In this document: piece by piece, positions 46,435-56,019 of the stretch | Position numbering within the stretch: the stretch's first letter is position 1 | How the letters are laid out: every line of letters starts with the position of its first letter | DNA from: Desulfocucumis sp964643075 | GTDB lineage: Bacteria > Bacillota > Desulfotomaculia > Desulfotomaculales > Desulfocucumaceae | Assembly: GCA_964643075.1 (NCBI GenBank) | Contig: CAZXQO010000009.1 | Location: 1-64,000 of the forward strand | DNA: 64,000 nucleotides | Reading direction: 5' to 3' | The notes under the pieces: generated by a model | The model's input: the letters and a program-made list of their open reading frames with translations, nothing else | Databases searched by the model: none | What the model was told of the DNA's origin: nothing | Position numbers and translations under genes: made by a program

Positions 46435-47604
46435 GTGAATAAAAACATGGACAGATCAGCCGGGAGACGTTATGGCAAGGAAAAGTACCCGTATGTTTTA
46501 GAATTCCGTGATATCGGTGCGGCCAAACCTGTTAACAGAATTTTTTTCCCGGCCTGGCAGCTTAATTATGCCAACACCGACGGGACGGTATCTGAAAAGC
46601 TAAACGGTTTTTACGTTGGCCTGGCGGAGGGCGGGTGCGGAACGATTATAACCGGCTGCGCAGTGGTTTCTCCGGATACGGTTGCCTTTGACCGGGTAAT
46701 ACGTATAGATAAGGACCGGTTTATACCCGGGCTGAAGAGGCTATTCGGGGAAATAGAGAGGCGCGGCAGCGTTCCAGCCATTCAGTTAATCCACTACGGG
46801 CGCCAGGCGCTGAGTACGGTTACCGGCTCTGAACTTTTGGCGCCGAGCGCTATACCCTGCCCGGTTATGTCAAAGTATGATTCTGGTTATAAAATACGGG
46901 AGATGTCCTTGGAGGATATCAACCGGGTGCGGGATGATTTTGTCAGTGCGGCGGAGCGGGCTGCGGAGGCGGGGGCCAAAATGGTGGAAATACACGCCGC
47001 CCACGGGTATTTACTAAACGAATTTTTGTCGCCCTATGCCAACCGGAGAACTGATGCATACGGGGGCACTGTGGAAAATCGCGCCAGGTTAACACTGGAT
47101 ATAATCAAGGGTGTGCGGGAAAGACTGGGCCAGAGCGTGACCATCAGTGTCCGGGTAAGCGGTAATGAATTTGTGGACGGCGGTTTGACTCCTCATGATT
47201 ATAAAGAAATAATCCCCTTGCTGGAAAAAGCCGGGATGGACTTGTTGCATGTTTCCGCCGGTGTATATGAATCCATGGAGCGCATCGTGCCTCCTTTGAC
47301 CTTGGGTGACCTTCCCCATGTGGACATCGCTGCTGAGTTGAAAAAGTATGCCAGCGTGCCTGTTTGTGCTGTTGGTTCGGTGTTTACCCTGGAAGCGGCC
47401 GAGGTTGTTGTGGCCTCGGGCAAAGCGGATTTTGTGGCCATGGGCAGGGCTCAGATGGCCGACCCTGCCATAGTGCGCAAATCCACAGAGGGCCTTGAGG
47501 CGGAGATAAAAAAATGCCTCGGGTGCAATAAGTGCACATTCTGGACTACCGGTGATCCGGAGGTTTATTGCAGCGTAAATCCGGACTACCGGAAGAATAA
47601 TTAG
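46435..47604 (+). CDS. Old Yellow Enzyme-like NADH:flavin oxidoreductase with Fe-S site
   Basis: 389 residues from GTG 46435 (SD AAGGGG). FMN-binding TIM barrel: NRIFFPAWQLNYA, AIQLIHYGRQ, the catalytic EIHAAHGYLLNEFLSPYANRRTDAYGG signature, VCAVGSVFTLEAAE and DFVAMGRAQMADP. It ends with CLGCNKC...VYCSVNP, the four-Cys [4Fe-4S] site of 2,4-dienoyl-CoA reductase-type enzymes, but stops there without the C-terminal FAD/NAD domain. Substrate unknown; reduction of enoates or enones is likely. First gene after the tailocin. Confidence 0.85.
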   Translation: MNKNMDRSAGRRYGKEKYPYVLEFRDIGAAKPVNRIFFPAWQLNYANTDGTVSEKLNGFYVGLAEGGCGTIITGCAVVSPDTVAFDRVIRIDKDRFIPGLKRLFGEIERRGSVPAIQLIHYGRQALSTVTGSELLAPSAIPCPVMSKYDSGYKIREMSLEDINRVRDDFVSAAERAAEAGAKMVEIHAAHGYLLNEFLSPYANRRTDAYGGTVENRARLTLDIIKGVRERLGQSVTISVRVSGNEFVDGGLTPHDYKEIIPLLEKAGMDLLHVSAGVYESMERIVPPLTLGDLPHVDIAAELKKYASVPVCAVGSVFTLEAAEVVVASGKADFVAMGRAQMADPAIVRKSTEGLEAEIKKCLGCNKCTFWTTGDPEVYCSVNPDYRKNN

Positions 47605-47616
47605 ATCAGGCGGAAA

Positions 47617-49260
47617 ATGGAGAATTTACTTAAAGCATTAACAAAAATAGACGTGCTGTCTCCGCCCAAGCAGTATATCACAAAACTGTTGGAGGCAGTC
47701 TGCCGGCAATTGGGCTATTCCTTCGGATCGGTGATTGAACTGGATCATGATGGCTGGGGATGGATGTTTGCCTCGTACAACCTGCCGGAAAACTATCTGG
47801 AGACGGTAAACCAGACGGCGCCGATACTGTCCAGCCCCTCTGGAGAGGCCATTAAAACGGGAGAAATTGTTGTATCATATGATCCGCTGAGTGAAAAACG
47901 GCTGGAGCCCTGGTATGACATCATTGAGCAAAACGATATCAAGATCATAGTATGGGTGCCCCTGCTGAATAAAGGCAGAGCCTTCGGAACATGCGTCCTT
48001 TACGACAATGGGGCAAGGCAGATTGATGAATTGGAATGGCATACCCTTCAGCAAATAGGAGTGACCATATCAATTGCCCTGGCCAGTAACCAATACTTGA
48101 ATAAATTGAATGGTAAAACCAGGGAGCTTGAGGCGGAGGTTGCCAGGCGCAAGCAGGCGGAGGAAACCATTCACGAGAGCGAAAGGTTTCTAACAAACAT
48201 TTTCACCAGCATCCAGGACGGCCTTTGCGTGCTGGACACCCGGTACAACATTATCAGGCTTAATCATACCGCAGAAAAACTTTACGCGGGGAACCAGACA
48301 GTTATAGGTAAAAAGTGCTACCAGGTGTTGCGGGGGAGAGATGCCATATGTGACGGATGCCCGGCCATCAGAACCCTGGCCGGCGGCGAATCAGATCACG
48401 AAGTGCTCCCTAATAAAAATGCCGCCGGAGAAATTATAGGCTGGTCGGAAATATACAGTTTCCCTTTAATTGAATCCCTGACAGGAAAGATCAAGGGGGT
48501 AACCCTGTATATCCGCGACATCACGGAACAACGTAAAATGGAGCAGGAAATGTCCCGCTTTGAAAGGCTAAACCTGATCGGTGAAATGGCGGCCGGGATC
48601 GGGCATGAAATAAGAAACCCCATGACCACCGTACGCGGTTTTCTGCAATTACTCGGTGGCAAAAAAGAGTGCTCTCAGTTCAGGAACTTTTTCGATCTGA
48701 TGATTGAAGAACTTGACCGGGCAAACAGCATTATTAGTGAATTTTTATCCCTGGCCAAAAACAGGATGACCGAATTTAGCCTGCAAAATATCAATGCTAT
48801 AGTAAACTCCCTGCACCCGCTTATTGATGCAGACGCCATGAACATGGATAAATATGTTGAAGTGAAACTGGAGGATGTCCCCGATCTTTGGCTTGATGAA
48901 AAGGAAATACGCCAGCTCATACTTAACCTTGTGCGTAACGGGCTGGAGGCTATGGAGGGGGAAGAGGCACTGACTATCAGAACCTACACGGCGGAAAATG
49001 AGGTGGTGCTGGCAGTAACGGACCGGGGCAGGGGCATTGAACCAGAAGTGCTTGAAAGAATGGGCACACCTTTTTTCAGCACCAAGGATAACGGCACCGG
49101 TCTGGGGCTGGCCGTTTGTTACAGTATTGCCGCCCGTCACAATGCCTCCATTAAAATTCAAACCGGCAGCGAGGGCACTACCTTCACAGTGCACTTCCGC
49201 CAGTGCTGCCTGCCAGAGCAGCACCCAGAGCGCCAATCAATTGGGGATTTTCCGGTATAA
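47617..49260 (+). CDS. GAF-PAS sensor histidine kinase, Spo0A-kinase type
   Basis: 547 residues from ATG 47617, 12 bp after the reductase. A GAF domain (about 12-165) comes first, then a short coiled coil (KLNGKTRELEAEVARRKQAEETIH), PAS (about 190-305) with DGCPA Cys residues, HisKA with the phospho-His in GIGHEIRNPMTTVRGFLQ, and HATPase_c (N-box NLVRNGLEAM, G1 DRGRGIE, G2 GTGLGLAV). Cytoplasmic, with no adjacent response regulator, like orphan kinases feeding Spo0A. Its 3' half is duplicated at 54480-55436. Signal unknown. Confidence 0.88.
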   Translation: MENLLKALTKIDVLSPPKQYITKLLEAVCRQLGYSFGSVIELDHDGWGWMFASYNLPENYLETVNQTAPILSSPSGEAIKTGEIVVSYDPLSEKRLEPWYDIIEQNDIKIIVWVPLLNKGRAFGTCVLYDNGARQIDELEWHTLQQIGVTISIALASNQYLNKLNGKTRELEAEVARRKQAEETIHESERFLTNIFTSIQDGLCVLDTRYNIIRLNHTAEKLYAGNQTVIGKKCYQVLRGRDAICDGCPAIRTLAGGESDHEVLPNKNAAGEIIGWSEIYSFPLIESLTGKIKGVTLYIRDITEQRKMEQEMSRFERLNLIGEMAAGIGHEIRNPMTTVRGFLQLLGGKKECSQFRNFFDLMIEELDRANSIISEFLSLAKNRMTEFSLQNINAIVNSLHPLIDADAMNMDKYVEVKLEDVPDLWLDEKEIRQLILNLVRNGLEAMEGEEALTIRTYTAENEVVLAVTDRGRGIEPEVLERMGTPFFSTKDNGTGLGLAVCYSIAARHNASIKIQTGSEGTTFTVHFRQCCLPEQHPERQSIGDFPV

Positions 49261-49368
49261 TCACCTCGCATTTTATCAAATCCTGCAACAAAGCGACCAT
49301 GCAGACATTTTTGGCAACCCCTCCTGAAAAGACAACCGGCCCCCGGCAGCAAACCCTCTGGAGAAGGC
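48509..49368 (+). repeat. 860-bp direct repeat, copy 1
   Basis: The same sequence appears at 54577-55436 (offset 6,068) with no difference seen by eye. It covers HisKA, HATPase and the last 108 bp of an activase gene on the other strand. The about 95 bp just before it (48415-48508 versus 54483-54576) match with scattered changes. Confidence 0.9.
49262..49368 (-). pseudogene. 3' remnant of an HgdC-like activase gene
   Basis: On the minus strand this encodes the same C-terminal piece as the intact activase at 55252-56013 (GPVVFSGGVAKNVCMVALLQDLIKCEVIIPENPQLI...). Homology ends abruptly at 49368, so this is the tail carried along with the duplicated kinase end. Confidence 0.8.
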
Positions 49369-49420
49369 AGAACCGGAAGAAATTATAAGGATTTCTTAGT
49401 GCCTAATAAATAGCCATAAC

Positions 49421-49448
49421 AAAAAAACCGCTTAAAGGCGGTTTTTTT
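49421..49448. terminator. Bidirectional terminator
   Basis: AAAAAAACCGC (49421-49431), loop TTAAAG, GCGGTTTTTTT (49438-49448). Confidence 0.85.
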
Positions 49449-49695
49449 GTCGATAAAAAATTTGAATAACCATGATCATTTTAACCTCCTGATAGCGTCT
49501 TCTTAAAAAGGGAGAGTATTGCAATTGTCTTGCGTATCCTTCGATATTGGTTGCTTCCACCACTCTTTCAAATTTCAAAGGTAAACCTTGTCTATATTTG
49601 TCTGAATTTTTGTATCGATTTTTGCAACACTTTTTATAAATAAACCATCTATTAATAAAGATTATCTTTTAATGGATAAATAAGGAGGCTTCCCT
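49449..49695. other. Intergenic, regulator promoter region
   Basis: AT-rich, no supported ORF. The SD AAGGAGG (about 49682-49688) serves the TTG at 49696. No clear promoter pair identified. Confidence 0.3.
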
Positions 49696-50572
49696 TTGTT
49701 TTCTTTTCCCCGAGGCAAAAGACCATCCATGGAAGATTGGTTCCCGTATTTGTGTTCACCGGCGGATTTAACAGCTTCTTACACACGTTGCCGTATAGCC
49801 GGGGTGCCGGTTGAATTATCGAAACCGCAATCTATTTTGCCGGAAACTCATCTTACTTCCCGGCTGGCGGCAAACAGTCTTCTTCTCATGAATACTGACC
49901 AACTGATTAATTCCACCTGCTATTTAAGACCGCTAAAAGAATATATTTTTATCCTGTGTGACCCGGAGTTAACGGCACTCAAGTTATACGCCCCCCCGGG
50001 AAGTATTGAAAGCGGCTGAAAAAATGGGAGTTCATCCAGGTACGGTTTTAACCGAAGAAAGCTGCGGCACAAACGCTTTATCTCTGGCGCGGGCAGATGG
50101 CGAGATTGTAGCCATCAGGGCTGAGCAACATTATTCTACCCTTTTCAAAAATTGGTGGTGCGTGGCCGGGCCGGTCAAAGACGGAGAAGGAAAAATCGTA
50201 GGCTATCTTGATATCTCAATGTCTGCGGCAAAGGAACTGGGTCTCGCCGCACAACTTTTGAAAAGCCTGCTCATTTCGATAGAAAAACAAATCCATATTT
50301 TGAGCCTTGAACGAATTATAGCCCAATTAGACCCTTTGTTACCCCTGCTACCGGAGGTGGAGAAAGAACTTACAAGCCGCGAGAAGGAGATTCTAAAATT
50401 ATTGCTTCGTAGGATGAGCAGCAGGGAAATAGCAGCAGCGCTTCATCTAAGTGTGAACACGGTTAATACTCATCGTAAAAATATCTACCAGAAACTTGGC
50501 GTGGAAGGTTTGACCGGCCTTCTGGAAAAATTGACTTCAAACCTGGATCAGTCAAATATTGAACCAGTGTGA
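49696..50572 (+). pseudogene. GAF-LuxR regulator split by a frameshift in a C7 tract
   Basis: From TTG 49696 the frame encodes an AcoR-like N-terminus (MEDWFPYLCSPADLTASYTRCRIAGVPVELSKP...FILCDPELTALKLYAPP). After CCCCCCC at about 49990-49996 it leaves frame and ends at 50019. The next frame continues VLKAAEKMGVHPGTVLTEESCGTNAL, a GAF-type region with NWWCVAGPVKDGEGKIVGYLDISM, and a LuxR helix-turn-helix (LTSREKEILKLLLRRMSSREIAAALHLSVNTVNTHRKNIYQKLG). Removing one C restores about 292 codons. It could be a real mutation, a phase-variable tract or a sequencing error. Confidence 0.75.
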
Positions 50573-50879
50573 TTTTTGACATTACATAATTTATGCCAAA
50601 TGCATTGCTTTCCCGCAACAGTATTTTGTTGCGTTATTGCTGAAAATGCACGATTCCCATGGATTCCAGGTTAGTGATGACTAACAATAAAATAAATGTA
50701 AAAATACCTAATTTTTAGGTATGACAAGATATGCCTTGAATGCTATTTTTAACTATAAAGAGCTACGGTAATATGTCAATCTCCAACGAAAAGAAATTTT
50801 CTGGAGAATAAGTAAAAAAGAGAACAAAAAACCAACTCACATCCCGGACGCGTTGGAGGTAAGTAACATAAATGGAAAT
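50573..50879. other. Intergenic, no gene seen
   Basis: Contains CGCAACA/TGTTGCG (about 50614-50633) and ATACCTAA/TTAGGTAT (about 50705-50722) hairpins, otherwise AT-rich. No ORF supported. Confidence 0.3.
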
Positions 50880-51835
50880 GGACCTTTAATGCAGCTAAGC
50901 TATACCACTCCTTTGCCCCTTGGGCTTATAAAGTTGGTTGCTGCTCAGCAGAGCATCAACCATACGCATTAATTTGCGCGCAGTTAGAACCAAAGCACGG
51001 CGATGATGGTGGGTAGTGCTTTCACGGAACTTGCGGGCATAAAACTGCTTAAATCCCGGTTCAGTACGGCGAACGGAATTGACAGCTTGTATAAAATAAT
51101 AACGCAAATAAGAATTACCTGTTTTTTATTAACGGCGTATCATCAGCAGTAAAATCACCGGATTGGTGAGTTCTCCATGTTAAACCGGCATATTTGGCCA
51201 GTGCAGAGTCATTTGGAAATCGCCTGATATCGCCGATTTCTGCAATTATGCCGGCACAAGGCACGGACCAAAGTCAGGTACAGAATCCAGAGTATGCCTA
51301 AAGTGAGACAACTCCTTGACAATAGCTTTATCAATTATACTGACCTGTTTTTCAAGACAGCGTATGGTATCAATGCTGGTGGCAAGGATCAGATTAACTG
51401 GTTCTAGCAGGCCTCCTCCAAGCCTGTGAGCTTTGCGGGCATCTTTAAGAGCCCGGGCGATTGCCTCGGGGTTATCAAAGTGTTTTTCCTTTTCTCCATA
51501 ATAAAATCAATCAATTCATCCAGTGGTCGGGTCGCAATTTCTTCTGGAGAAAGAAATTCAGTCAATAAAGCTATAGAAGTCGCACCGAACAGGTTGCTGA
51601 AAACTTCATCCTGGCTAAGAGTGTTAAATTTTAGGAAGAGGTTGGCCAAGAAATAATTTTTTTCCCGGGTAATACTCTGTGTCAGGTGGTAGCGGAACCT
51701 GGTCAAGCGCTGCAAAGGGAGGTAGCGGAAATCTACCTGGCTGTTCTCCGGCAGGCGGCCAAAGCGCAGGCGGTCGGCAAAAACCCATGCATTTGTCCAG
51801 TCATCTTTATGTAGGTTAACATAAGTTGGATGTTA
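50880..51835 (-). mobile_element. IS110-family transposase remnant
   Basis: Minus-strand pieces in several frames line up as one IS110 transposase. N-terminal DEDD part: VFADRLRFGRLPENSQVDFRYLPLQRLTRFRYHLTQSITREKNYFLANLFLKF...ELIDFI (about 51835-51490). Middle: a Transposase_20 region with IAEIGDIRRFPNDSALAKYAGLTW (about 51250-51150). C-terminus: YYFIQAVNSVRR...RRALVLTARKLMRMVDALLSSNQLYKP (50895-51107). Stops and frameshifts between the pieces show it is dead. It lies between the two kinase repeats and may have taken part in that rearrangement. Confidence 0.8.
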
Positions 51836-52332
51836 ACTATAGGGCGGGCCAATAAAAAGCAAGGGTGGGGGGTGAATTCAATGGACAATTAAAAGTGGTT
51901 CGTGAGGCAACCTGGGAAGTTCGCTACAACTATCGCCCAAAGACAGCCTGCACAAACCACATTATCAAACTTAATGATATCATAATTACGGCTTCATAGG
52001 CAACGTATGACAGGTAAGAATTTAGTTGGTAACGAGACAAAACGGAAAACAGGATTAAATCTGGTTGTTTTGCGAAGAAAGCTATAAGCCTGACAATTTG
52101 AAAAAGGGAAACGATGACATCAGCGGCCTGTTCCTGGGAACATATGCTGAAGGTGTCCTGAATTCAAGTTATGTGCCCGCATGGCGATTCGGTGTAATAG
52201 TTAGTTCCGGGCGCGTAACCCAAGAGGATTTCCGACTTCGCCTAAACGATGGCTAGCTATATAGTTTTAAAGGTTAGCTCATATGGGCCAAGGAATGGTC
52301 CTAGAACAAAGTAATGAAAGGTGGTTTGTTAC
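51836..52332. other. Low-information stretch, possible ORF fragment 52065-52256
   Basis: Beyond the IS110 remnant there is a 63-codon frame at 52065-52256 (MFCEESYKPDNLKKGNDDISGLFLGTYAEG...) with no SD and no recognised family; it may be a gene fragment. The SD AAAGGTGG for the next gene is at 52317-52324. Confidence 0.3.
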
Positions 52333-53604
52333 GTGATTTATAAAAAATGGAATAAAACAATATCCCTTTTGCTTGTTGTTGCTTTACTCATGATGGTAGT
52401 ACCAACAAGTGCCATGGCAGCGCCAGTAGGAAGTGATACACAGGGTACTACTTCTTCCAGCCCGGGGGAACCTTCTTCGGTTGAACAAGTAGTCTATGAT
52501 GAAGTGGCTGCAGAAAATAATCACGATTGGAACACATTGCCAAGTTATTGGGTTAACGATCAAAAGGAATTGCTACATTCATTTATGGCAGATACAACAA
52601 ATAAGGACAACTTTATTGGATTGTACGATATAACCTCAGCACGAATATCAGAGATAAAGGAACTTCCAATAAAATCCGTTTATCCTTTTGTTGACGTAAA
52701 AAATTATATGGAAAATTATGGAAAGATAAAAGTATTCTATGTAGGTATTGATTATGCTGTACACGAGGAAAGTATGTTTTATTACAATGGAGTGAATTAC
52801 CGATTAGCGGTTGTGGTTCCAGAAAATGGCCAGTGGAAACTTGCTGAAATGGGAGATGCTCCGGTGGGCTCCTTGGTTGCCTCTAACGATGGTTTTGGTT
52901 CATCGGCAGAAAAGATTTCCGCAAAAATTCATCAAGCTCGTAATAAGGGCTTGTTCATTAATCCTGCAGGAAAAATCATAGCAAATGTCGCTGCTACACC
53001 AACTGAACTAGCGGAAGAGAAGGGCTCCAAGGCCCTTTCGATAAATCCATCGGTGACTGGTGATCATGTATGTCCATCTAATATTTCGATTTATCTAACA
53101 AAGAGTGTTAACTACCAATTTTATGGCTTTTCGCAGCCCCACACCCAGTCTATAAACTTTTATTATTACCTAAGAAATGTATTACCTGATGAATGGGATT
53201 ATACATGGCCCGCAGAATCCCTAAAGGCTGGTGCTGAGTGCGTAAAGATGTTTGCATGGTACCATGTATATAATCCTAAATTTCCTCAGTATAATGCTGC
53301 ACTGACGGATTCCTACACAAATTCTCAATCATTCCAGGTTAATACAGCACAAACCAGCACAACTAATGCTATTAATGCTGTAGGTGGTTATGGCATAGAA
53401 ACTCGCAATTCATTACAACTGTTTGAAACAGGATACAGAGGTGGAAATTATGACGATTCATGGTACCATTATGGCTTAGTTAGCCAGTGGGGCACCAAAT
53501 GGTGGGCTAACCAAGGTAGTAAGGACTGGTACGCTATGCTACATTACTATTATGATAATTCATGGGCTACAGGCAATCAATTGATACTGGAGTTCTCTTA
53601 TTAA
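52333..53604 (+). CDS. Secreted protein with SpoIID/LytB-like C-terminal domain
   Basis: 423 residues from GTG 52333 (SD AAAGGTGG). Signal peptide (KTISLLLVVALLMMVVPTSAMA). The middle region (about 60-200) is beta-rich and unassigned. From about residue 275 it resembles a SpoIID domain: YYYLRNVLPDEWDYTWPAESLKAGAECVKMFAWYHVYNPKF, then a Trp/Tyr-rich end (WGTKWWANQGSKDWYAMLHYYYD). SpoIID-type domains cut denuded peptidoglycan; the usual catalytic Glu has a match in PDEW / PAES but activity is unproven. AT-rich island between the duplicated kinase ends, probably acquired. Confidence 0.65.
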   Translation: MIYKKWNKTISLLLVVALLMMVVPTSAMAAPVGSDTQGTTSSSPGEPSSVEQVVYDEVAAENNHDWNTLPSYWVNDQKELLHSFMADTTNKDNFIGLYDITSARISEIKELPIKSVYPFVDVKNYMENYGKIKVFYVGIDYAVHEESMFYYNGVNYRLAVVVPENGQWKLAEMGDAPVGSLVASNDGFGSSAEKISAKIHQARNKGLFINPAGKIIANVAATPTELAEEKGSKALSINPSVTGDHVCPSNISIYLTKSVNYQFYGFSQPHTQSINFYYYLRNVLPDEWDYTWPAESLKAGAECVKMFAWYHVYNPKFPQYNAALTDSYTNSQSFQVNTAQTSTTNAINAVGGYGIETRNSLQLFETGYRGGNYDDSWYHYGLVSQWGTKWWANQGSKDWYAMLHYYYDNSWATGNQLILEFSY

Positions 53605-53860
53605 ATCCCAATCCTTGTTAAAATGGCTGGCGGCCTTCGTTAAAACGAATGGTTGCCAGCTTCTAATTTCTATCATTTTTGTATATAACAATAAATTGCA
53701 GCTCTGTCTCCCCGCAGTCTCTTTTAAACGATCCATAATACGGGCCAAATCGTTATAGAGTTGTTGATAGGTCTTGATAGTTTTCGGTCAATATGGCATG
53801 ATTATTGCAAGTATAAAGAATTGTGCCATTGGCTGAAAATTAAGGAGGAAATAGAGACTA
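53605..53860. other. Intergenic with hairpin and sigma-54-type promoter
   Basis: GCTGGC...GCCAGC hairpin (about 53625-53660) after the SpoIID-like gene, then the -24/-12 element at 53794-53809. Confidence 0.4.
53794..53809 (+). promoter_or_regulatory. Sigma-54 -24/-12 promoter
   Basis: TGGCATGATTATTGCA has GG at 53795-53796 and GC at 53807-53808 with correct spacing (consensus TGGCACG-N4-TTGCW, one mismatch). It lies 52 bp upstream of the start of the exported protein gene at 53861. No sigma-54 activator lies in the window, although the broken regulator at 49696 has the AcoR-type sensor part. Confidence 0.5.
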
Positions 53861-54421
53861 ATGAAAAGGTGGTATTATGGTTTGATTGGCGTTTTGTTAT
53901 TAGTTGCCTGGTCAATGCCTGACTCCTCACCTGACAACAAAAATCAGGAAATATCAAACAATAAGCATGTATTCAACACACCATATTATTCAACTCAATC
54001 TACAGAATTTATGCAAAAACTAATTCTTCCTGACGGAAGGATTATTACTTCAGAAGATAATATCAGCGCCAAATTTGATAATATAGATATTAGACTCTTG
54101 ACAATGGCTGTAGTAAAAAACAAATATAATCAATTGCAAAGCACCGTTGGTATGCATGCAGAGATTATTTCGCAAGAGAAAGTAAACATACGTTCAGGAA
54201 AAGCTGTATTAGTCTTAATAAAAGTAATACCGCCAGTAGCTAAGGAAATTCAAAATGATCCAAACAACAATAAGCTAGAATTATGGTTGATTGCATTTCG
54301 TCCATATTCGCAACGCAAAGACATGGAAATCGCCCATACCTTGCAAGTTAAGTTTAATTGTAGCCCAATTATGGCAAAAAGAAAGATTCTAAACATTTCG
54401 AATGGTTGGCGGCTTCCATAA
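53861..54421 (+). CDS. Hypothetical exported/anchored protein
   Basis: 186 residues from ATG 53861 (SD AAGGAGG). One N-terminal hydrophobic segment (WYYGLIGVLLLVAWSM), then a polar extracytoplasmic domain (LILPDGRIITSEDNISAKFDNIDIRLLTMAVV...AVLVLIKVIPPVAKEI). No family recognised. It ends about 60 bp before the start of the second kinase-repeat homology. Confidence 0.5.
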   Translation: MKRWYYGLIGVLLLVAWSMPDSSPDNKNQEISNNKHVFNTPYYSTQSTEFMQKLILPDGRIITSEDNISAKFDNIDIRLLTMAVVKNKYNQLQSTVGMHAEIISQEKVNIRSGKAVLVLIKVIPPVAKEIQNDPNNNKLELWLIAFRPYSQRKDMEIAHTLQVKFNCSPIMAKRKILNISNGWRLP

Positions 54422-54479
54422 TGGGTATTTTGCCCAACCCCTTGTCATGCATGTCATGGGGACGGTCCTTTTAACACGC

Positions 54480-55328
54480 AACAGAAATGCCGCCGGAGAA
54501 ATTACAGGCTGGTCGGAAATATACAGTTTTCCTTTAATTGAATCCTCAACAGGAAAGATTAAAGGGGTAACTCTGTATATCCGCGACATCACGGAACAAC
54601 GTAAAATGGAGCAGGAAATGTCCCGCTTTGAAAGGCTAAACCTGATCGGTGAAATGGCGGCCGGGATCGGGCATGAAATAAGAAACCCCATGACCACCGT
54701 ACGCGGTTTTCTGCAATTACTCGGTGGCAAAAAAGAGTGCTCTCAGTTCAGGAACTTTTTCGATCTGATGATTGAAGAACTTGACCGGGCAAACAGCATT
54801 ATTAGTGAATTTTTATCCCTGGCCAAAAACAGGATGACCGAATTTAGCCTGCAAAATATCAATGCTATAGTAAACTCCCTGCACCCGCTTATTGATGCAG
54901 ACGCCATGAACATGGATAAATATGTTGAAGTGAAACTGGAGGATGTCCCCGATCTTTGGCTTGATGAAAAGGAAATACGCCAGCTCATACTTAACCTTGT
55001 GCGTAACGGGCTGGAGGCTATGGAGGGGGAAGAGGCACTGACTATCAGAACCTACACGGCGGAAAATGAGGTGGTGCTGGCAGTAACGGACCGGGGCAGG
55101 GGCATTGAACCAGAAGTGCTTGAAAGAATGGGCACACCTTTTTTCAGCACCAAGGATAACGGCACCGGTCTGGGGCTGGCCGTTTGTTACAGTATTGCCG
55201 CCCGTCACAATGCCTCCATTAAAATTCAAACCGGCAGCGAGGGCACTACCTTCACAGTGCACTTCCGCCAGTGCTGCCTGCCAGAGCAGCACCCAGAGCG
55301 CCAATCAATTGGGGATTTTCCGGTATAA
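54480..55328 (+). pseudogene. Truncated second copy of the histidine kinase gene
   Basis: From about 54483 the DNA matches the last 260 or so codons of the kinase at 47617: end of PAS, HisKA (GIGHEIRNPMTTVRG) and HATPase, ending at the same stop. GAF and most of PAS are absent, and the frame extends left to 54402 through unrelated sequence without SD. If expressed it would be a sensorless kinase core. The 3' end overlaps the convergent activase gene by 77 bp. Confidence 0.85.
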
Positions 55329-55436
55329 TCACCTCGCATTTTATCAAATCCTGCAACAAAGCGACCATGCAGACATTTTTGGCAACCCCTCCTGAAAAGA
55401 CAACCGGCCCCCGGCAGCAAACCCTCTGGAGAAGGC
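54577..55436 (+). repeat. 860-bp direct repeat, copy 2
   Basis: Matches 48509-49368 throughout. Here it runs on into the intact activase gene, so this is probably the original right junction. Confidence 0.9.
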
Positions 55437-56013
55437 TGTGGGCCTTCTCCGCTACCGCCAAATGAAGGGCACGGGCGATATTCCTTCTGTCGCAGCCGTT
55501 ATGGAGCAGGGAAATTGCTTCCGACTCTGCAAAAACAGTGCACATGCTGTTAATCTTTATACCCGGGTTGCCTAGCAGGGCATCATTACCGAATTCCTCC
55601 GGGGATGGGTAGCCCAGTGAGCCGGCCATTACCTCCAGGAACCTGCCCGTACCTGCTGAACATTTGTCATTCATCTGAAAGTCCACTACCTTACACCTGT
55701 CGTCCAGCAAGATAACTTTGGTGTCCTGGCCCCCAATGTCCAATATAGTTCCTGCATTAGGAAAACTATGGGTGACACCCAGGGCATGGGCTTTAATTTC
55801 TGTAATCACCAGGTGGGCGAATCCCGCTCTGGCTGCATGACGTCCGTATCCTGTGGCGGTTATCCGGTTCGCTGCAATCGGCGCTGTCATTTGCCGGGCT
55901 GTTTCCAGGGGGGTATAGCCGGTGTCCCGGAGTTCCGAGCCGATTATCCTTGAGTTTTCCAGCACCACCATACCTATAGTCCTGGAGCCGATGTCTATGC
56001 CAATACTAAGCAT
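55252..56013 (-). CDS. ATP-dependent activase of the HgdC/BadF family (double-cubane reductase partner)
   Basis: 253 residues on the minus strand from ATG 56013. ASKHA fold: LSIGIDIGSRTIGMVVL (phosphate 1), GTILDIGGQDTKVILL (phosphate 2), and the [4Fe-4S]-ligating Cys in NDKCSAGTGRFLE and NSMCTVFAESE, with FSGGVAKN adenosine motif. These homodimers hydrolyse ATP to push electrons into 2-hydroxyacyl-CoA dehydratases or double-cubane proteins. The partner gene is immediately upstream (6 bp). The C-terminal 25 codons overlap the truncated kinase gene. Confidence 0.9.
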   Translation of the reverse strand: MLSIGIDIGSRTIGMVVLENSRIIGSELRDTGYTPLETARQMTAPIAANRITATGYGRHAARAGFAHLVITEIKAHALGVTHSFPNAGTILDIGGQDTKVILLDDRCKVVDFQMNDKCSAGTGRFLEVMAGSLGYPSPEEFGNDALLGNPGIKINSMCTVFAESEAISLLHNGCDRRNIARALHLAVAEKAHSLLQRVCCRGPVVFSGGVAKNVCMVALLQDLIKCEVIIPENPQLIGALGAALAGSTGGSAL

Positions 56014-56019
56014 GGTTAA

